Assembly: GCA_039922235.1 (NCBI GenBank)
Contig: JBDSAJ010000989.1
Span: 1-8,333, forward strand
From: Umezawaea sp039922235
GTDB taxonomy: Bacteria > Actinomycetota > Actinomycetes > Mycobacteriales > Pseudonocardiaceae
Direction of reading: 5' to 3'
Length of the DNA stretch: 8,333 nucleotides
Shown one piece after another: positions 1 through 6,087 of the stretch. The notes below the pieces were generated by a model. It was not told the origin of the DNA and searched no databases. It saw only the letters and a program-made list of their open reading frames with translations. How positions within the stretch are numbered: the stretch's first letter is position 1; the number at the start of each line of letters is the position of its first letter. A program made the position numbers and the translations under genes.

Positions 1-21
1 GGCGCATACTTGTTGTGGCCT

Positions 22-63
22 CGTCGGGTTGGTTCAGGTGTGGTAACCGGATTCAACCCGACG
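22..63. terminator. inverted repeat, possible terminator of the depolymerase gene
   Basis: A perfect 10-bp inverted repeat (CGTCGGGTTG at 22-31, its complement at 54-63) encloses a 22-base loop. It starts 60 bases past the stop codon of the minus-strand esterase gene, so it could end that transcript. No T-run follows, which is common for actinobacterial hairpin terminators. It could equally belong to a gene to the left of the window. I see no gene in bases 1-123. Confidence 0.4.
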
Positions 64-123
64 GGGTTTCTTGCGTTCGTGGGGGATCTGCGTGGGTTAC
101 AGACACAACTTCAGGCAACGCGC

Positions 124-1050
124 TTAGCTGTCCAAATCCCACCCGCGAGCTATGTGCCAAGCGGCGCACACGTTGACGTCGAGGATGTAAGCAGTGGCGG
201 TCCCGCACTGCTGAGGCCCGGTGCCGGGGTCGACTGGCTGCCCATGACCCATACCGGTGATCGTGTAGCTCTCGACGACGGTGGCCCTGGAACCGTCCTG
301 GTACTGGGTGCGTGGGTATCCGGCGACGGTGTCGGTGACGTCGGGGATCGTGTCGACGTCTAGGGCGTTGGTCCACTGCTCGACCAGTTCTCGCTGGTTG
401 GCCGGAGCGACGGTGTAGTCGGCGGTGCCATGGAAGATGGTCACGGGCGGACGGGAGCCTGTGTGCGAGCTGGCTGCCCGGACCTTGTCGCCCCACTGCT
501 GCGGGGTGAGGTTCTTGCCTGGGTTCATGCACGGGTAGGCGTCCAGGATGCTGGTGGCGCAGCCGAATGGCACGCCCGCGACGATGCCGCCGCCTCGGAA
601 GGTCTCCGGGTAGGTGGCGAGCAGGGCCGAGGTCATGGCGCCGCCTGCGGACAGGCCGGTGACGTAGGCCGGGCCCGCGGCCATCTTGGTGATCATCTGG
701 GCGATCGAGGCGACTTCGCCTTGGCCGCGGGTGGTGTCCGAGGCCTGGAACCAGTTGAAGCACTTGTTGAAGTTGTCCAAGTTCTGCTGTTGCGGCAGCA
801 GTACCGAGAAGCGGTAGCGGCCGGCCAGTGCGATCCAGCCGGACGCGGTGCCGTAGCCGGCGGCGTCCTGGGTGCAGCCGTGCAGGGCGACCACGACGGG
901 GCAGCCCGCCGGCAGGCCGTCGGGGACGTAGCGGAACATCCTGAGGTTGCCGGGATTGGTGCCGAAGCCGGTCACCTCGGTGATGCTCGCGGCGTGCGCG
1001 GATGGCGTGATGGCCGTGAGCAGGATCAGGACCAGAGCTGCGATGCGCAT
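124..1050 (-). CDS. secreted PHB depolymerase / feruloyl esterase-like alpha/beta hydrolase
   Basis: The product is 308 residues. A Sec signal peptide is visible at residues 1-20 (Arg2, a Leu/Ile/Ala-rich core, SAHA end), so the enzyme should be exported. The catalytic pieces of the esterase PHB depolymerase family (CE1/LpqC-like) are in order: oxyanion-hole HGCTQ at 57-61, nucleophile elbow GLSAGG at 132-137 (Ser134), acid Asp211 in HGTADYTV, and His269 in GMGHG. Several Cys residues could form disulfides outside the cell. Length is right for a single-domain enzyme with no separate substrate-binding domain. The likely reaction is ester hydrolysis of extracellular polyesters or acylated plant material; the substrate cannot be fixed from sequence. 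ATG at 1050 was chosen over the in-frame GTG at 1068 because a perfect AAGGAGGT lies 4 bases upstream and the signal peptide starts there. It is divergent from a second secreted hydrolase. Confidence 0.88.
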   Translation of the reverse strand: MRIAALVLILLTAITPSAHAASITEVTGFGTNPGNLRMFRYVPDGLPAGCPVVVALHGCTQDAAGYGTASGWIALAGRYRFSVLLPQQQNLDNFNKCFNWFQASDTTRGQGEVASIAQMITKMAAGPAYVTGLSAGGAMTSALLATYPETFRGGGIVAGVPFGCATSILDAYPCMNPGKNLTPQQWGDKVRAASSHTGSRPPVTIFHGTADYTVAPANQRELVEQWTNALDVDTIPDVTDTVAGYPRTQYQDGSRATVVESYTITGMGHGQPVDPGTGPQQCGTATAYILDVNVCAAWHIARGWDLDS

Positions 1051-1068
1051 GTGGACCTCCTTGTCCAC
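1051..1068 (-). promoter_or_regulatory. Shine-Dalgarno inside a 6-bp hairpin loop
   Basis: Read on the minus strand, GTGGAC and GTCCAC pair as a 6-bp stem around a 6-base loop, and the stem ends directly at the ATG of the depolymerase gene. AAGGAG fills the loop and the last GT of the AAGGAGGT ribosome site lies in the 3' arm. The hairpin could tune initiation; whether it forms in the mRNA is inference. Confidence 0.5.
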
Positions 1069-1073
1069 ATCTC

Positions 1074-1082
1074 AAGGTAGGA
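1074..1082 (-). promoter_or_regulatory. putative -10 box of the depolymerase gene
   Basis: The minus strand reads TCCTACCTT, containing TACCTT (TANNNT type), about 24 bases upstream of the ATG at 1050. Transcription would start near 1067, giving a short leader that begins at the Shine-Dalgarno hairpin. The same 9 bases occur in the opposite direction at 1171-1179 before the divergent gene. No good -35 hexamer is seen, so an activator may be needed. Confidence 0.5.
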
Positions 1083-1113
1083 ACGGCGGCGGAAACGCGC
1101 GATGGAAAGGACA

Positions 1114-1139
1114 ACCACATCCGTGCGAGTCGATGTGGT
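1114..1139. promoter_or_regulatory. 8-bp inverted repeat, putative shared operator
   Basis: ACCACATC (1114-1121) and GATGTGGT (1132-1139) form a perfect inverted repeat with a 10-base spacer. Its centre (1126.5) coincides exactly with the centre between the two opposed TCCTACCTT boxes. The placement, upstream of both -10 boxes and equidistant from them, is what one expects for a dimeric activator serving both hydrolase genes. The regulator is unknown. Confidence 0.5.
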
Positions 1140-1170
1140 GGCCGGAACCATTACCCCTCAACGGTTGTAG

Positions 1171-1179
1171 TCCTACCTT
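1171..1179 (+). promoter_or_regulatory. putative -10 box of the second hydrolase gene
   Basis: TCCTACCTT contains the TANNNT hexamer TACCTT at 1174-1179. A transcript starting 7-8 bases downstream would begin at the GTG codon at 1187, which has no Shine-Dalgarno, so a leaderless mRNA is likely. It mirrors the box at 1074-1082. Confidence 0.5.
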
Positions 1180-1186
1180 CGGTCAC

Positions 1187-2401
1187 GTGAACATCGTGGT
1201 TCCGCTCCTCGCAGCCCTGTTCCTCGTCAACGCCGTTCCCGTGCAGGCCTCGTCGGACGCCCGGTGCGGGCCGCTCCGCGTGCCCGGCGCGGAACACCAG
1301 GAAGTCCGGAAAGCCGATGACCTGACCACGAATGGCGGGCTCACCGATCCGGCCGACTGGGCTGGGTTGACGCCCGCTGGTCTCCCGCGACCAACGCCCG
1401 TCAAGGGGATCCAGGTCGACGGGTACTTCCCGGACGACTCGACCGACAACACCAACCACGGGTGGAATCACGACTCGCAGTTCGTGATCCGTCTGCCGAA
1501 GCGGTGGAACGGCGGGCTGGTGGTCGCGGGATCTCCTGGGGTGCGGGAGCAGTACGCGAACGACCGGGCGATCGGGGACTGGGTGCTCCAGCGCGGGTAC
1601 GCGTTCGCGGCGACCGACAAGGGCAACACGGGTGTGGAGTTCTACCGCGGCGGTGACGCGATCGTGGAGTGGAATCAGCGGGTCACACAGCTGACGCGGG
1701 CGGCGAAGGCCCTGGTGCGGCAGCACTACTGCCGTCCGGCTGACCGGACGCTGGCCACCGGGCTGTCCAACGGCGGGTACCTGGTGCGGTGGCAGTTGGA
1801 GAACCACCCCGAGCTGTACGACGGCGGGGTGGACTGGGAAGGCGTGCTGTGGCGCGAGAAAGGGCCGAACCTGCTGACGTTCCTGCCGCCCGCGCTGCGC
1901 GGTGAGCCGGTGTTCCCGGCCGGGTCGGAGTTCCTGTGGTCGTTCTACCGCCAGCACTACTGGGAGCTGACCCAGCGGATCTACCGCGAGGCGCTGGATC
2001 CCGACTACGACGGGACAGAGGCGGACTACGACTACGGGAGCAGGCCCGAAGCGCAGCGGGCCGTGCGGCGGATCGCGTTGACCGGCCGGATCGGCAAGCC
2101 GTTGCTGACGCTGCACGGCACGCTGGACGGGCTGCTGCCGATCGACCAGGACTCCGACGTGTACGCCGACCTGGTGCGAAAAGCTGGCCGGGACCGGTTG
2201 TTCCGGTACTACCGGATCGAGGGCGGCACGCACGTGGACTCGCTGCACGACGCCTTCCCCGACCGGCTCCGACCGTTGACGCCTTGCCACCACACGGCTT
2301 TCGTCGCGCTGGAGCGCTGGCTCGACGGTGAACGCCCGCCCGTGTCGGCCACGATCGCCCGACCGGCGACGGTCTCCCCCGTCGACTGCGCCCTGCGCTA
2401 A
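1187..2401 (+). CDS. secreted alpha/beta hydrolase (polyester/tannase-like esterase)
   Basis: The product is 404 residues from GTG 1187. Residues 1-21 form a hydrophobic export signal ending VPVQA-S, although the n-region lacks a positive charge. The alpha/beta-hydrolase triad is visible: nucleophile elbow GLSNGG at 192-197 (Ser194), Asp314 in HGTLDG, and His349 in GGTHVD. The region after the nucleophile (DGGVDWEGVLW and onward to about residue 285) is rich in Trp, Tyr and acidic residues and looks like a lid. The broad family includes oligo-hydroxybutyrate hydrolases and tannase-like esterases; I cannot choose between them. The open frame continues upstream, with an in-frame ATG at 1133, but that would add a non-signal-like extension and run through the shared operator, so GTG 1187 is preferred. 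Pairing with the divergent PHB-depolymerase-like enzyme suggests polymer-then-oligomer degradation outside the cell. The stop codon overlaps that of the convergent regulator gene. Confidence 0.82.
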   Translation: MNIVVPLLAALFLVNAVPVQASSDARCGPLRVPGAEHQEVRKADDLTTNGGLTDPADWAGLTPAGLPRPTPVKGIQVDGYFPDDSTDNTNHGWNHDSQFVIRLPKRWNGGLVVAGSPGVREQYANDRAIGDWVLQRGYAFAATDKGNTGVEFYRGGDAIVEWNQRVTQLTRAAKALVRQHYCRPADRTLATGLSNGGYLVRWQLENHPELYDGGVDWEGVLWREKGPNLLTFLPPALRGEPVFPAGSEFLWSFYRQHYWELTQRIYREALDPDYDGTEADYDYGSRPEAQRAVRRIALTGRIGKPLLTLHGTLDGLLPIDQDSDVYADLVRKAGRDRLFRYYRIEGGTHVDSLHDAFPDRLRPLTPCHHTAFVALERWLDGERPPVSATIARPATVSPVDCALR

Positions 2402-2427
2402 CCGACGAGCAGCAGGAGGCGCAGGGC
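2390..2427. terminator. hairpin across two convergent stop codons, putative bidirectional terminator
   Basis: GCCCTGCGC (2390-2398) and GCGCAGGGC (2419-2427) are a perfect 9-bp inverted repeat with a 20-base loop holding the stop codons of both convergent genes. There is no other intergenic space, so this is the natural candidate for stopping both transcripts. No T-tract is present. Chance pairing within GC-rich coding sequence remains possible. Confidence 0.5.
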
Positions 2428-4263
2428 CAGCTGGATCTCCAGCACCCGTTCGGGCGACTGCCAGTCCTCACCCAGCAACGAGGCGACCCGGTCCAGCCGC
2501 TGCACGACCGTGTTGACGTGCACGTGCAGTTCGTCCTTGGCCCGGCTGAGGTTCGCGCCGCACGCGAAGTACGCGCCGAGGGTCCGCACGAGTTCGGTGC
2601 CCCGCACCGCGTCGTAGTCCAGCAGCGGCCCCAACGTCGTGCGCACGTACCCGGCCACGTCCGCGCGGTCGCCCAGCAGGACGCCGACGAACCCGAGGTC
2701 GGCGGGTGTGCCGCCCTGGCCGCGGCGGTCGAGCACCAGCAGCGCGGACAGGCACCGCGCGGCTTCGGCGTGCGCCGTGACGACCTGCTCCGGCCCCGCC
2801 GCCGGTCCGCCCGCGCCGACGGTCACCGGAGCGCCAACGGCCTTCCCGAGCACCCGCGCGGTCTCGGCGGCAGCCGATCCGGCGGCCGTGCCCGGCAGCA
2901 GCAGCACGACGTGCTCACCGTGGACGCCCGCGAGTCCGCGACCGGCCGACGCCAGGTGCGCGGCGGCGGCGAGGAGCCGGTCACGGGGTGCGGCGGCACC
3001 GTCGGCGACCAGGACCACGTGCGGGACGCCCAGTTCGACGCCCACCCGCCGGGCCCGCGTGGCGAGCCCGGCGGGGTCGCGGTCGGGTGCGGTCAGCAGG
3101 TCCGTGATCAGTTCGCCGCGGACCTTGTTCTCCGCCTCGGCGACGCTGCGGCGCAACAACAGCAGCAGTGCTGTGACGACGCTGGCGCGTTCGAACAGCC
3201 GCCGGTCGGCGTCCTCCAGGTCGGGCCTGCCGGTCAGCGTGATGCTGCCCAGCAGCTCCCGCCCGGCCAGCACCGCGCACACCCACGTGCCGTCCTGGGC
3301 GACCGCACGGCCGGTCGCGCGGGAGGCGTTCACCGCCGACCGGGGCGGAGTCCCCTTGGCGGCCCCGATCCTGGCCAGCTCGCCGAGGTCGCCGTCGTGC
3401 ACGGTGATCGCCCCGTCGAGGACCTTCGCCACGGCGGCGGCCACCTCGGGCACGTCCGCGCCGCGCAGCACGAGGTCCGCGAGCCGGTCGTGCGCCTCCT
3501 CTGCCCGGCGCATTCCTTCGCTCTGCGCGCGGATGACCTCGTTGGCCTCGTTGCGCTCCCGCAGCGCGACCCGCGTCTCCTCCAGCAGGTGCGCGGTGTC
3601 CAGCGCGATGGCCGCGTGGTCGGCCAGCGACGACAGCAGCGCCACCTCGTCGGGCGGGAACCGCCGCGGTGTCCGGTTCGCCGCGTACAGCACGCCGATC
3701 ACCCGGCTGCCCAGGCTGAGCGGCACGCCGAGGATCGCGACCAGGCCCTCGTCCCGCACCGCGGTGTCGATCGTCGTGGTGTGGTTGAAGCGCAGGTCGG
3801 CGAAGTAGTCGGCGGTGGCGTACGGCCGGGCGGTCTGGGCCACGAGGCCGCCGAGCCCGTCCCCCATGCCGAGCCGGACCTCCTGGAACAGCGCGGACAC
3901 CGAACCGTCCGTCACGCGCATGGATGTCCCGAGCGCTGCGGGCTCGTTCATGCTCAGGTACGCCACGTCCGTGCCGAGCAGCAGCCGTGCCCGCCGGACG
4001 ATCGACCGCAGCACCGCGTCCGGGTCGCGGGCGCCCGCGAGGTCGCTGGCGGTGTCGAACAGCGCCTCCAACTCGTTCTCGCGGCGCCGGTGCTCGGTGA
4101 GCGTGCGCCGGATCTCCAGCGCCCACTCCGTGGCCCGCTCGACCCGGTCCAGCTCGACGTCACTCGCTCCCGCGGCCCGCGCCGCGGGGAGCACCTGCGC
4201 GATCCGCTCGCTGCCCGCGTCCTGGGCGAGCAGTTCGAGCAGGTGCTCCACCGGGTCGGTCAT
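2398..4263 (-). CDS. GAF domain-containing PucR/CdaR-family transcriptional regulator
   Basis: The product is a 621-residue cytoplasmic regulator. In order it has an N-terminal helical stretch (1-60), a GAF-type sensor (about 65-228, including VRDEGLVAILGVPL and ADHAAIALDTA), a helical linker (228-265), a second small sensor-like segment (about 265-372), a CdaR-type GGDEF-like region (about 405-515), and a C-terminal PucR helix-turn-helix (about 553-620) with the family hallmark NLSRAKDELHVHVNTVVQRLDRV. Proteins of this kind bind a small metabolite and usually activate nearby catabolic or transport genes. ATG 4263 lies 4 bases after the stop of the upstream transporter gene and no good Shine-Dalgarno is seen, so translation probably depends on coupling. 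The neighbouring transporter suggests the ligand is a carboxylate or aromatic acid, which is inference. Because the transporter's 5' end is lost, the original promoter of this unit is probably gone too. Confidence 0.88.
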   Translation of the reverse strand: MTDPVEHLLELLAQDAGSERIAQVLPAARAAGASDVELDRVERATEWALEIRRTLTEHRRRENELEALFDTASDLAGARDPDAVLRSIVRRARLLLGTDVAYLSMNEPAALGTSMRVTDGSVSALFQEVRLGMGDGLGGLVAQTARPYATADYFADLRFNHTTTIDTAVRDEGLVAILGVPLSLGSRVIGVLYAANRTPRRFPPDEVALLSSLADHAAIALDTAHLLEETRVALRERNEANEVIRAQSEGMRRAEEAHDRLADLVLRGADVPEVAAAVAKVLDGAITVHDGDLGELARIGAAKGTPPRSAVNASRATGRAVAQDGTWVCAVLAGRELLGSITLTGRPDLEDADRRLFERASVVTALLLLLRRSVAEAENKVRGELITDLLTAPDRDPAGLATRARRVGVELGVPHVVLVADGAAAPRDRLLAAAAHLASAGRGLAGVHGEHVVLLLPGTAAGSAAAETARVLGKAVGAPVTVGAGGPAAGPEQVVTAHAEAARCLSALLVLDRRGQGGTPADLGFVGVLLGDRADVAGYVRTTLGPLLDYDAVRGTELVRTLGAYFACGANLSRAKDELHVHVNTVVQRLDRVASLLGEDWQSPERVLEIQLALRLLLLVG

Positions 4264-4267
4264 GACG

Positions 4268-5494
4268 TCATGCTGGCACTTGCGCGGCTGCTTCGTCGGC
4301 AGTCCGGTCGAGCGACACGCCCTTGGTCTCCTTCGCCACGACCACCGCGATGACGCTGAGCAGGCACGCGAACCCGACGTACAGGGCGACCGGGACGGTG
4401 CTGTTGAACTCCTTGAGCAGCGCCGTGGCGATCAGCGGTGCGAGGGCACCGGCCACGATGGACGCCAACTGGTACCCGACCGAGGCGCCCGAGTAGCGGA
4501 CGTTCGTGCCGAACAGCTCCGAGAAGAACGCTGCCTGCGGTCCGTACATCGCGCCGTGCAGCACCAGCCCGACGGTCGTGGCGAGCAGGATCGCGCCGAA
4601 CGACTTGGTGTCCAGCAGCAGGAAGAACACGAAGACCCACACGCCGACGCCGACCGCGCCGAACAGGTACACCCCACGGCGGCCGACCCGGTCGGACAGC
4701 GCGCCCCACAACGGGATCGAGATGAAGTGGAGCACGGACGCGATCAGCACCGCGTTGAGCCCGTAGGACTTCGACAGCCCCAGCGGGCCGGTGATGTAGA
4801 CCAGGATGAACGCGGTGATCACGTAGTACGACACGTTCTCGCCCATCCGGGCGCCCATCGCGATCAGCACCTCGCGCCAGTGCAGCCGCAGCAGCGTGAC
4901 GATCGGCGCCTTCTCCGCGACCGGCGCCTTGTTCAGCTCCGCCTTGCGCTGCGCCTCCAGGAAGATGGGCGACTCGCTGACGGTCAGCCGGATCCACAGC
5001 CCGATCCCGACGAGCAGGCCGGACAGCAGGAACGGCACGCGCCAGCCCCACGACAGGAACGCCTCGTCGGTCTGCACGGCGGCCAGCACGGCGAGCACGG
5101 CCGTGGCGAGCAGGTTGCCCAGCGGCACACCCGCCTGCGGCCAGGAAGCCCAGAAGCCGCGCCGTTTCGCGTCGCCGTGCTCGGAGACGATCAGCACCGC
5201 GCCACCCCACTCGCCGCCGAGCGCGAAGCCCTGCACCAGCCGCAGCAACGTGAGCAGCAGCGGTGCGGCGATCCCGATCGTGGCGTAGGTCGGCAGCAGG
5301 CCCATCGCGAACGTGGCCCCGCCCATGAGGAGCAGCGCGAACACGAGCAGCTTCTTGCGGCCGATCTTGTCGCCGAAGTGGCCGAACACCACACCGCCCA
5401 GCGGGCGGGCCAGGAAGCCGATGGCGTAGGTGGTGAACGCCAGCAGGGTGCCGGTGAGCGGGTCCACGTTCGGGAAGAACAGCTTGTTGAACAC
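4268..5494 (-). CDS. 5'-truncated MHS-family MFS transporter
   Basis: Metabolite:H+ symporter family (proline/betaine, alpha-ketoglutarate, shikimate or aromatic acid type), inner membrane. From the first usable start (GTG 5494) the product is 408 residues. Family marks include the loop 2-3 motif GHFGDKIGRKK (38-48), GFALGGEWGGA (89-99), RRGFWASWPQAGVPLG (111-126), GWRVPFLLSG (150-159) and SDRVGRRG (267-274). Members are usually about 430-460 residues and start with a helix ending GTTIEWYDFFLYG. Here the frame upstream of GTG 5494 still encodes EWYDFFLYGSAAAL back to 5536, then changes character and meets a stop at 5549-5551. The natural start and the beginning of helix 1 are therefore missing. 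GTG 5494 has no Shine-Dalgarno, so expression and function are doubtful. The rest of the frame is intact, which implies either recent truncation or continued use. The PucR-type regulator follows 4 bases downstream. Confidence 0.8.
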   Translation of the reverse strand: MFNKLFFPNVDPLTGTLLAFTTYAIGFLARPLGGVVFGHFGDKIGRKKLLVFALLLMGGATFAMGLLPTYATIGIAAPLLLTLLRLVQGFALGGEWGGAVLIVSEHGDAKRRGFWASWPQAGVPLGNLLATAVLAVLAAVQTDEAFLSWGWRVPFLLSGLLVGIGLWIRLTVSESPIFLEAQRKAELNKAPVAEKAPIVTLLRLHWREVLIAMGARMGENVSYYVITAFILVYITGPLGLSKSYGLNAVLIASVLHFISIPLWGALSDRVGRRGVYLFGAVGVGVWVFVFFLLLDTKSFGAILLATTVGLVLHGAMYGPQAAFFSELFGTNVRYSGASVGYQLASIVAGALAPLIATALLKEFNSTVPVALYVGFACLLSVIAVVVAKETKGVSLDRTADEAAAQVPA

Positions 5495-5533
5495 CAGCGC
5501 GGCCGCGGAGCCGTAGAGGAAGAAGTCGTACCA

Positions 5534-5551
5534 CTCAAAGGTACCAAATTA
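5534..5551. other. breakpoint between transporter gene and accessory DNA
   Basis: On the minus strand the codons for EWYDFF (ending at 5536) are typical of the transporter family, but the preceding codons read stop-F-G-T-F. Family members continue with a further charged and hydrophobic N-terminus. Base composition changes from GC-rich to AT-richer at the same place (AAAGGTACCAAATTACCT at 5537-5554). A short AGGTA/TACCT inverted repeat spans 5539-5554. No direct repeat or recombinase gene is visible in the window, so the mechanism (attachment site, transposon, or rearrangement) is open. Confidence 0.6.
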
Positions 5552-5567
5552 CCTATGCCGTTGCCAA
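5538..5567 (-). promoter_or_regulatory. possible minus-strand promoter at the breakpoint
   Basis: The minus strand carries TTGGCA (5567-5562), an 18-base spacer, and TACCTT (5543-5538). This could drive the truncated transporter and regulator genes from the accessory side. It overlaps the plus-strand promoter of the 83-residue gene. It is a sequence match only. Confidence 0.3.
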
Positions 5568-5578
5568 CCGGGTACAGT
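5549..5578 (+). promoter_or_regulatory. putative leaderless promoter of the 83-aa gene
   Basis: TTACCT (5549-5554), an 18-base spacer and TACAGT (5573-5578, TANNNT type) lie just before GTG 5585. A transcript starting 7 bases after the -10 box would begin exactly at this GTG, and no Shine-Dalgarno is present, so a leaderless message is likely. Confidence 0.45.
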
Positions 5579-5584
5579 AGCCAC

Positions 5585-5836
5585 GTGACCAGCACAAACA
5601 CCCCAGACCCGAGTGCCGCAGCTACCGGGCTCATGGCCGTACTTGCAGAGCACACAGACCGGTTCGCGGCGCGCAAGCTCGGCCAGCGTTCTGCCGCCGA
5701 GGCCGCTCACGAGGTACTCAAGGCTGAGTTCCCGGAGTGGCCCGCGGAGCGCCTTCGCGAGATCGTGAACCGGATCGCGGCCAGAGCGGCAGACGCGGCC
5801 GAGGCCGAGGAGTTCCCGCCCGCGACCGAGGACTAG
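5585..5836 (+). CDS. small acidic hypothetical protein (83 aa)
   Basis: I do not recognise the family. The start chosen is GTG 5585. The open frame runs much further upstream, but only as an antisense shadow of the transporter and regulator genes, and a leaderless-type promoter ends at this codon. The product has a Thr/Ser/Pro/Ala-rich start (1-14), then amphipathic helices (about 15-72, Ala/Arg/Glu-rich, including QRSAAEAAHEVLKAEFPEW), and an acidic tail (AEAEEFPPATED). No signal peptide, membrane segment or Cys. The composition suits a small helical, possibly dimeric, cytoplasmic protein. It is the first gene after the breakpoint and is convergent with the DUF397 gene across a strong terminator. 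It stands alone, with no operon partner. Confidence 0.65.
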   Translation: MTSTNTPDPSAAATGLMAVLAEHTDRFAARKLGQRSAAEAAHEVLKAEFPEWPAERLREIVNRIAARAADAAEAEEFPPATED

Positions 5837-5846
5837 ACCCGTACAG

Positions 5847-5890
5847 CACGAGGCCCCGTCTGGCTTGGATGCCTGACGGGGCCTCTCGTG
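5847..5890. terminator. bidirectional hairpin terminator
   Basis: Arms CACGAGGCCCCGTC (5847-5860) and GACGGGGCCTCTCGTG (5875-5890) pair over 14 bp with one 2-base bulge around a 14-base loop. It lies between the convergent stop codons of the 83-aa gene (5836) and the DUF397 gene (5899), so it can serve both. Little or no T-tract follows, as is usual in actinobacteria. Confidence 0.8.
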
Positions 5891-5898
5891 TTGGGGGT

Positions 5899-6087
5899 CT
5901 AGCGGGTGACGCGGCCGAGGAATGCGGTCCAGGCCGCATCAGTGAACGCCAGTTGCCCCGTGGGTGACTTGCTGTCTCGGACCGCCCTGCGCTCAGCCGA
6001 GGTGCAGGCGACCTCTACGCACTGCTGCGCTCCCCCAGACCGGGAGGACTTACGCCACGTGCCGGTGATCTTGTTGTCAGAGGTCAT
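5899..6087 (-). CDS. DUF397 domain protein
   Basis: The product is 62 residues and is almost entirely a DUF397 domain: WRKSSRSGG at 11-19, CVEVA at 23-27, VRDSKSP at 36-42, and LAFTDAAWTAFL at 46-57. These small actinobacterial proteins pair with XRE regulators of the DUF5753 type (as in the Scr1/Scr2, WhiJ/BldB-like and Aba-type clusters) and are thought to modulate their DNA binding, sometimes described as antitoxin- or antagonist-like. ATG 6087 was chosen because the domain begins at residue 11 and GGAGAG precedes it. The upstream in-frame start at 6150 lies inside the XRE gene. The gene overlaps the end of the XRE gene by 11 bp, which indicates translational coupling and fixed stoichiometry. 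Confidence 0.9.
   Translation of the reverse strand: MTSDNKITGTWRKSSRSGGAQQCVEVACTSAERRAVRDSKSPTGQLAFTDAAWTAFLGRVTR

Noticed and set aside
53..1120. Long open frames antisense or out of frame to the depolymerase gene (53-1120 minus, 430-1080 plus, 10-363 plus)
   Set aside because: Arg/His/Pro-rich translations with no domain; GC-rich shadow of the signal-peptide-bearing gene, which has the catalytic motifs and ribosome site.
1144..1166. GGAAC ... GGTT, resembling an extracytoplasmic-function sigma promoter
   Set aside because: Spacing and -10 are imperfect and the opposite promoter lacks it, whereas TCCTACCTT is shared by both.
1151..2293. 380-codon minus-strand open frame opposite the second hydrolase
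   Set aside because: Val/Arg/Gln/Pro-rich shadow without domain features; the plus strand has signal peptide and triad.
4263..4270. TGACGTCA palindrome between transporter stop and regulator start
   Set aside because: An 8-bp palindrome made largely by the stop and start codons; too short and too placed by coding constraints to call an operator.
2518..4353. 611-codon plus-strand open frame across the PucR-type regulator
   Set aside because: Composition (Arg, Gly, Gln, His) is that of a reverse shadow; the minus strand carries recognisable GAF and PucR domains.
3815..5584. Upstream extension of the 83-aa gene's open frame over the transporter and regulator
   Set aside because: It is antisense to two recognised genes and crosses the breakpoint; a promoter ends at GTG 5585.
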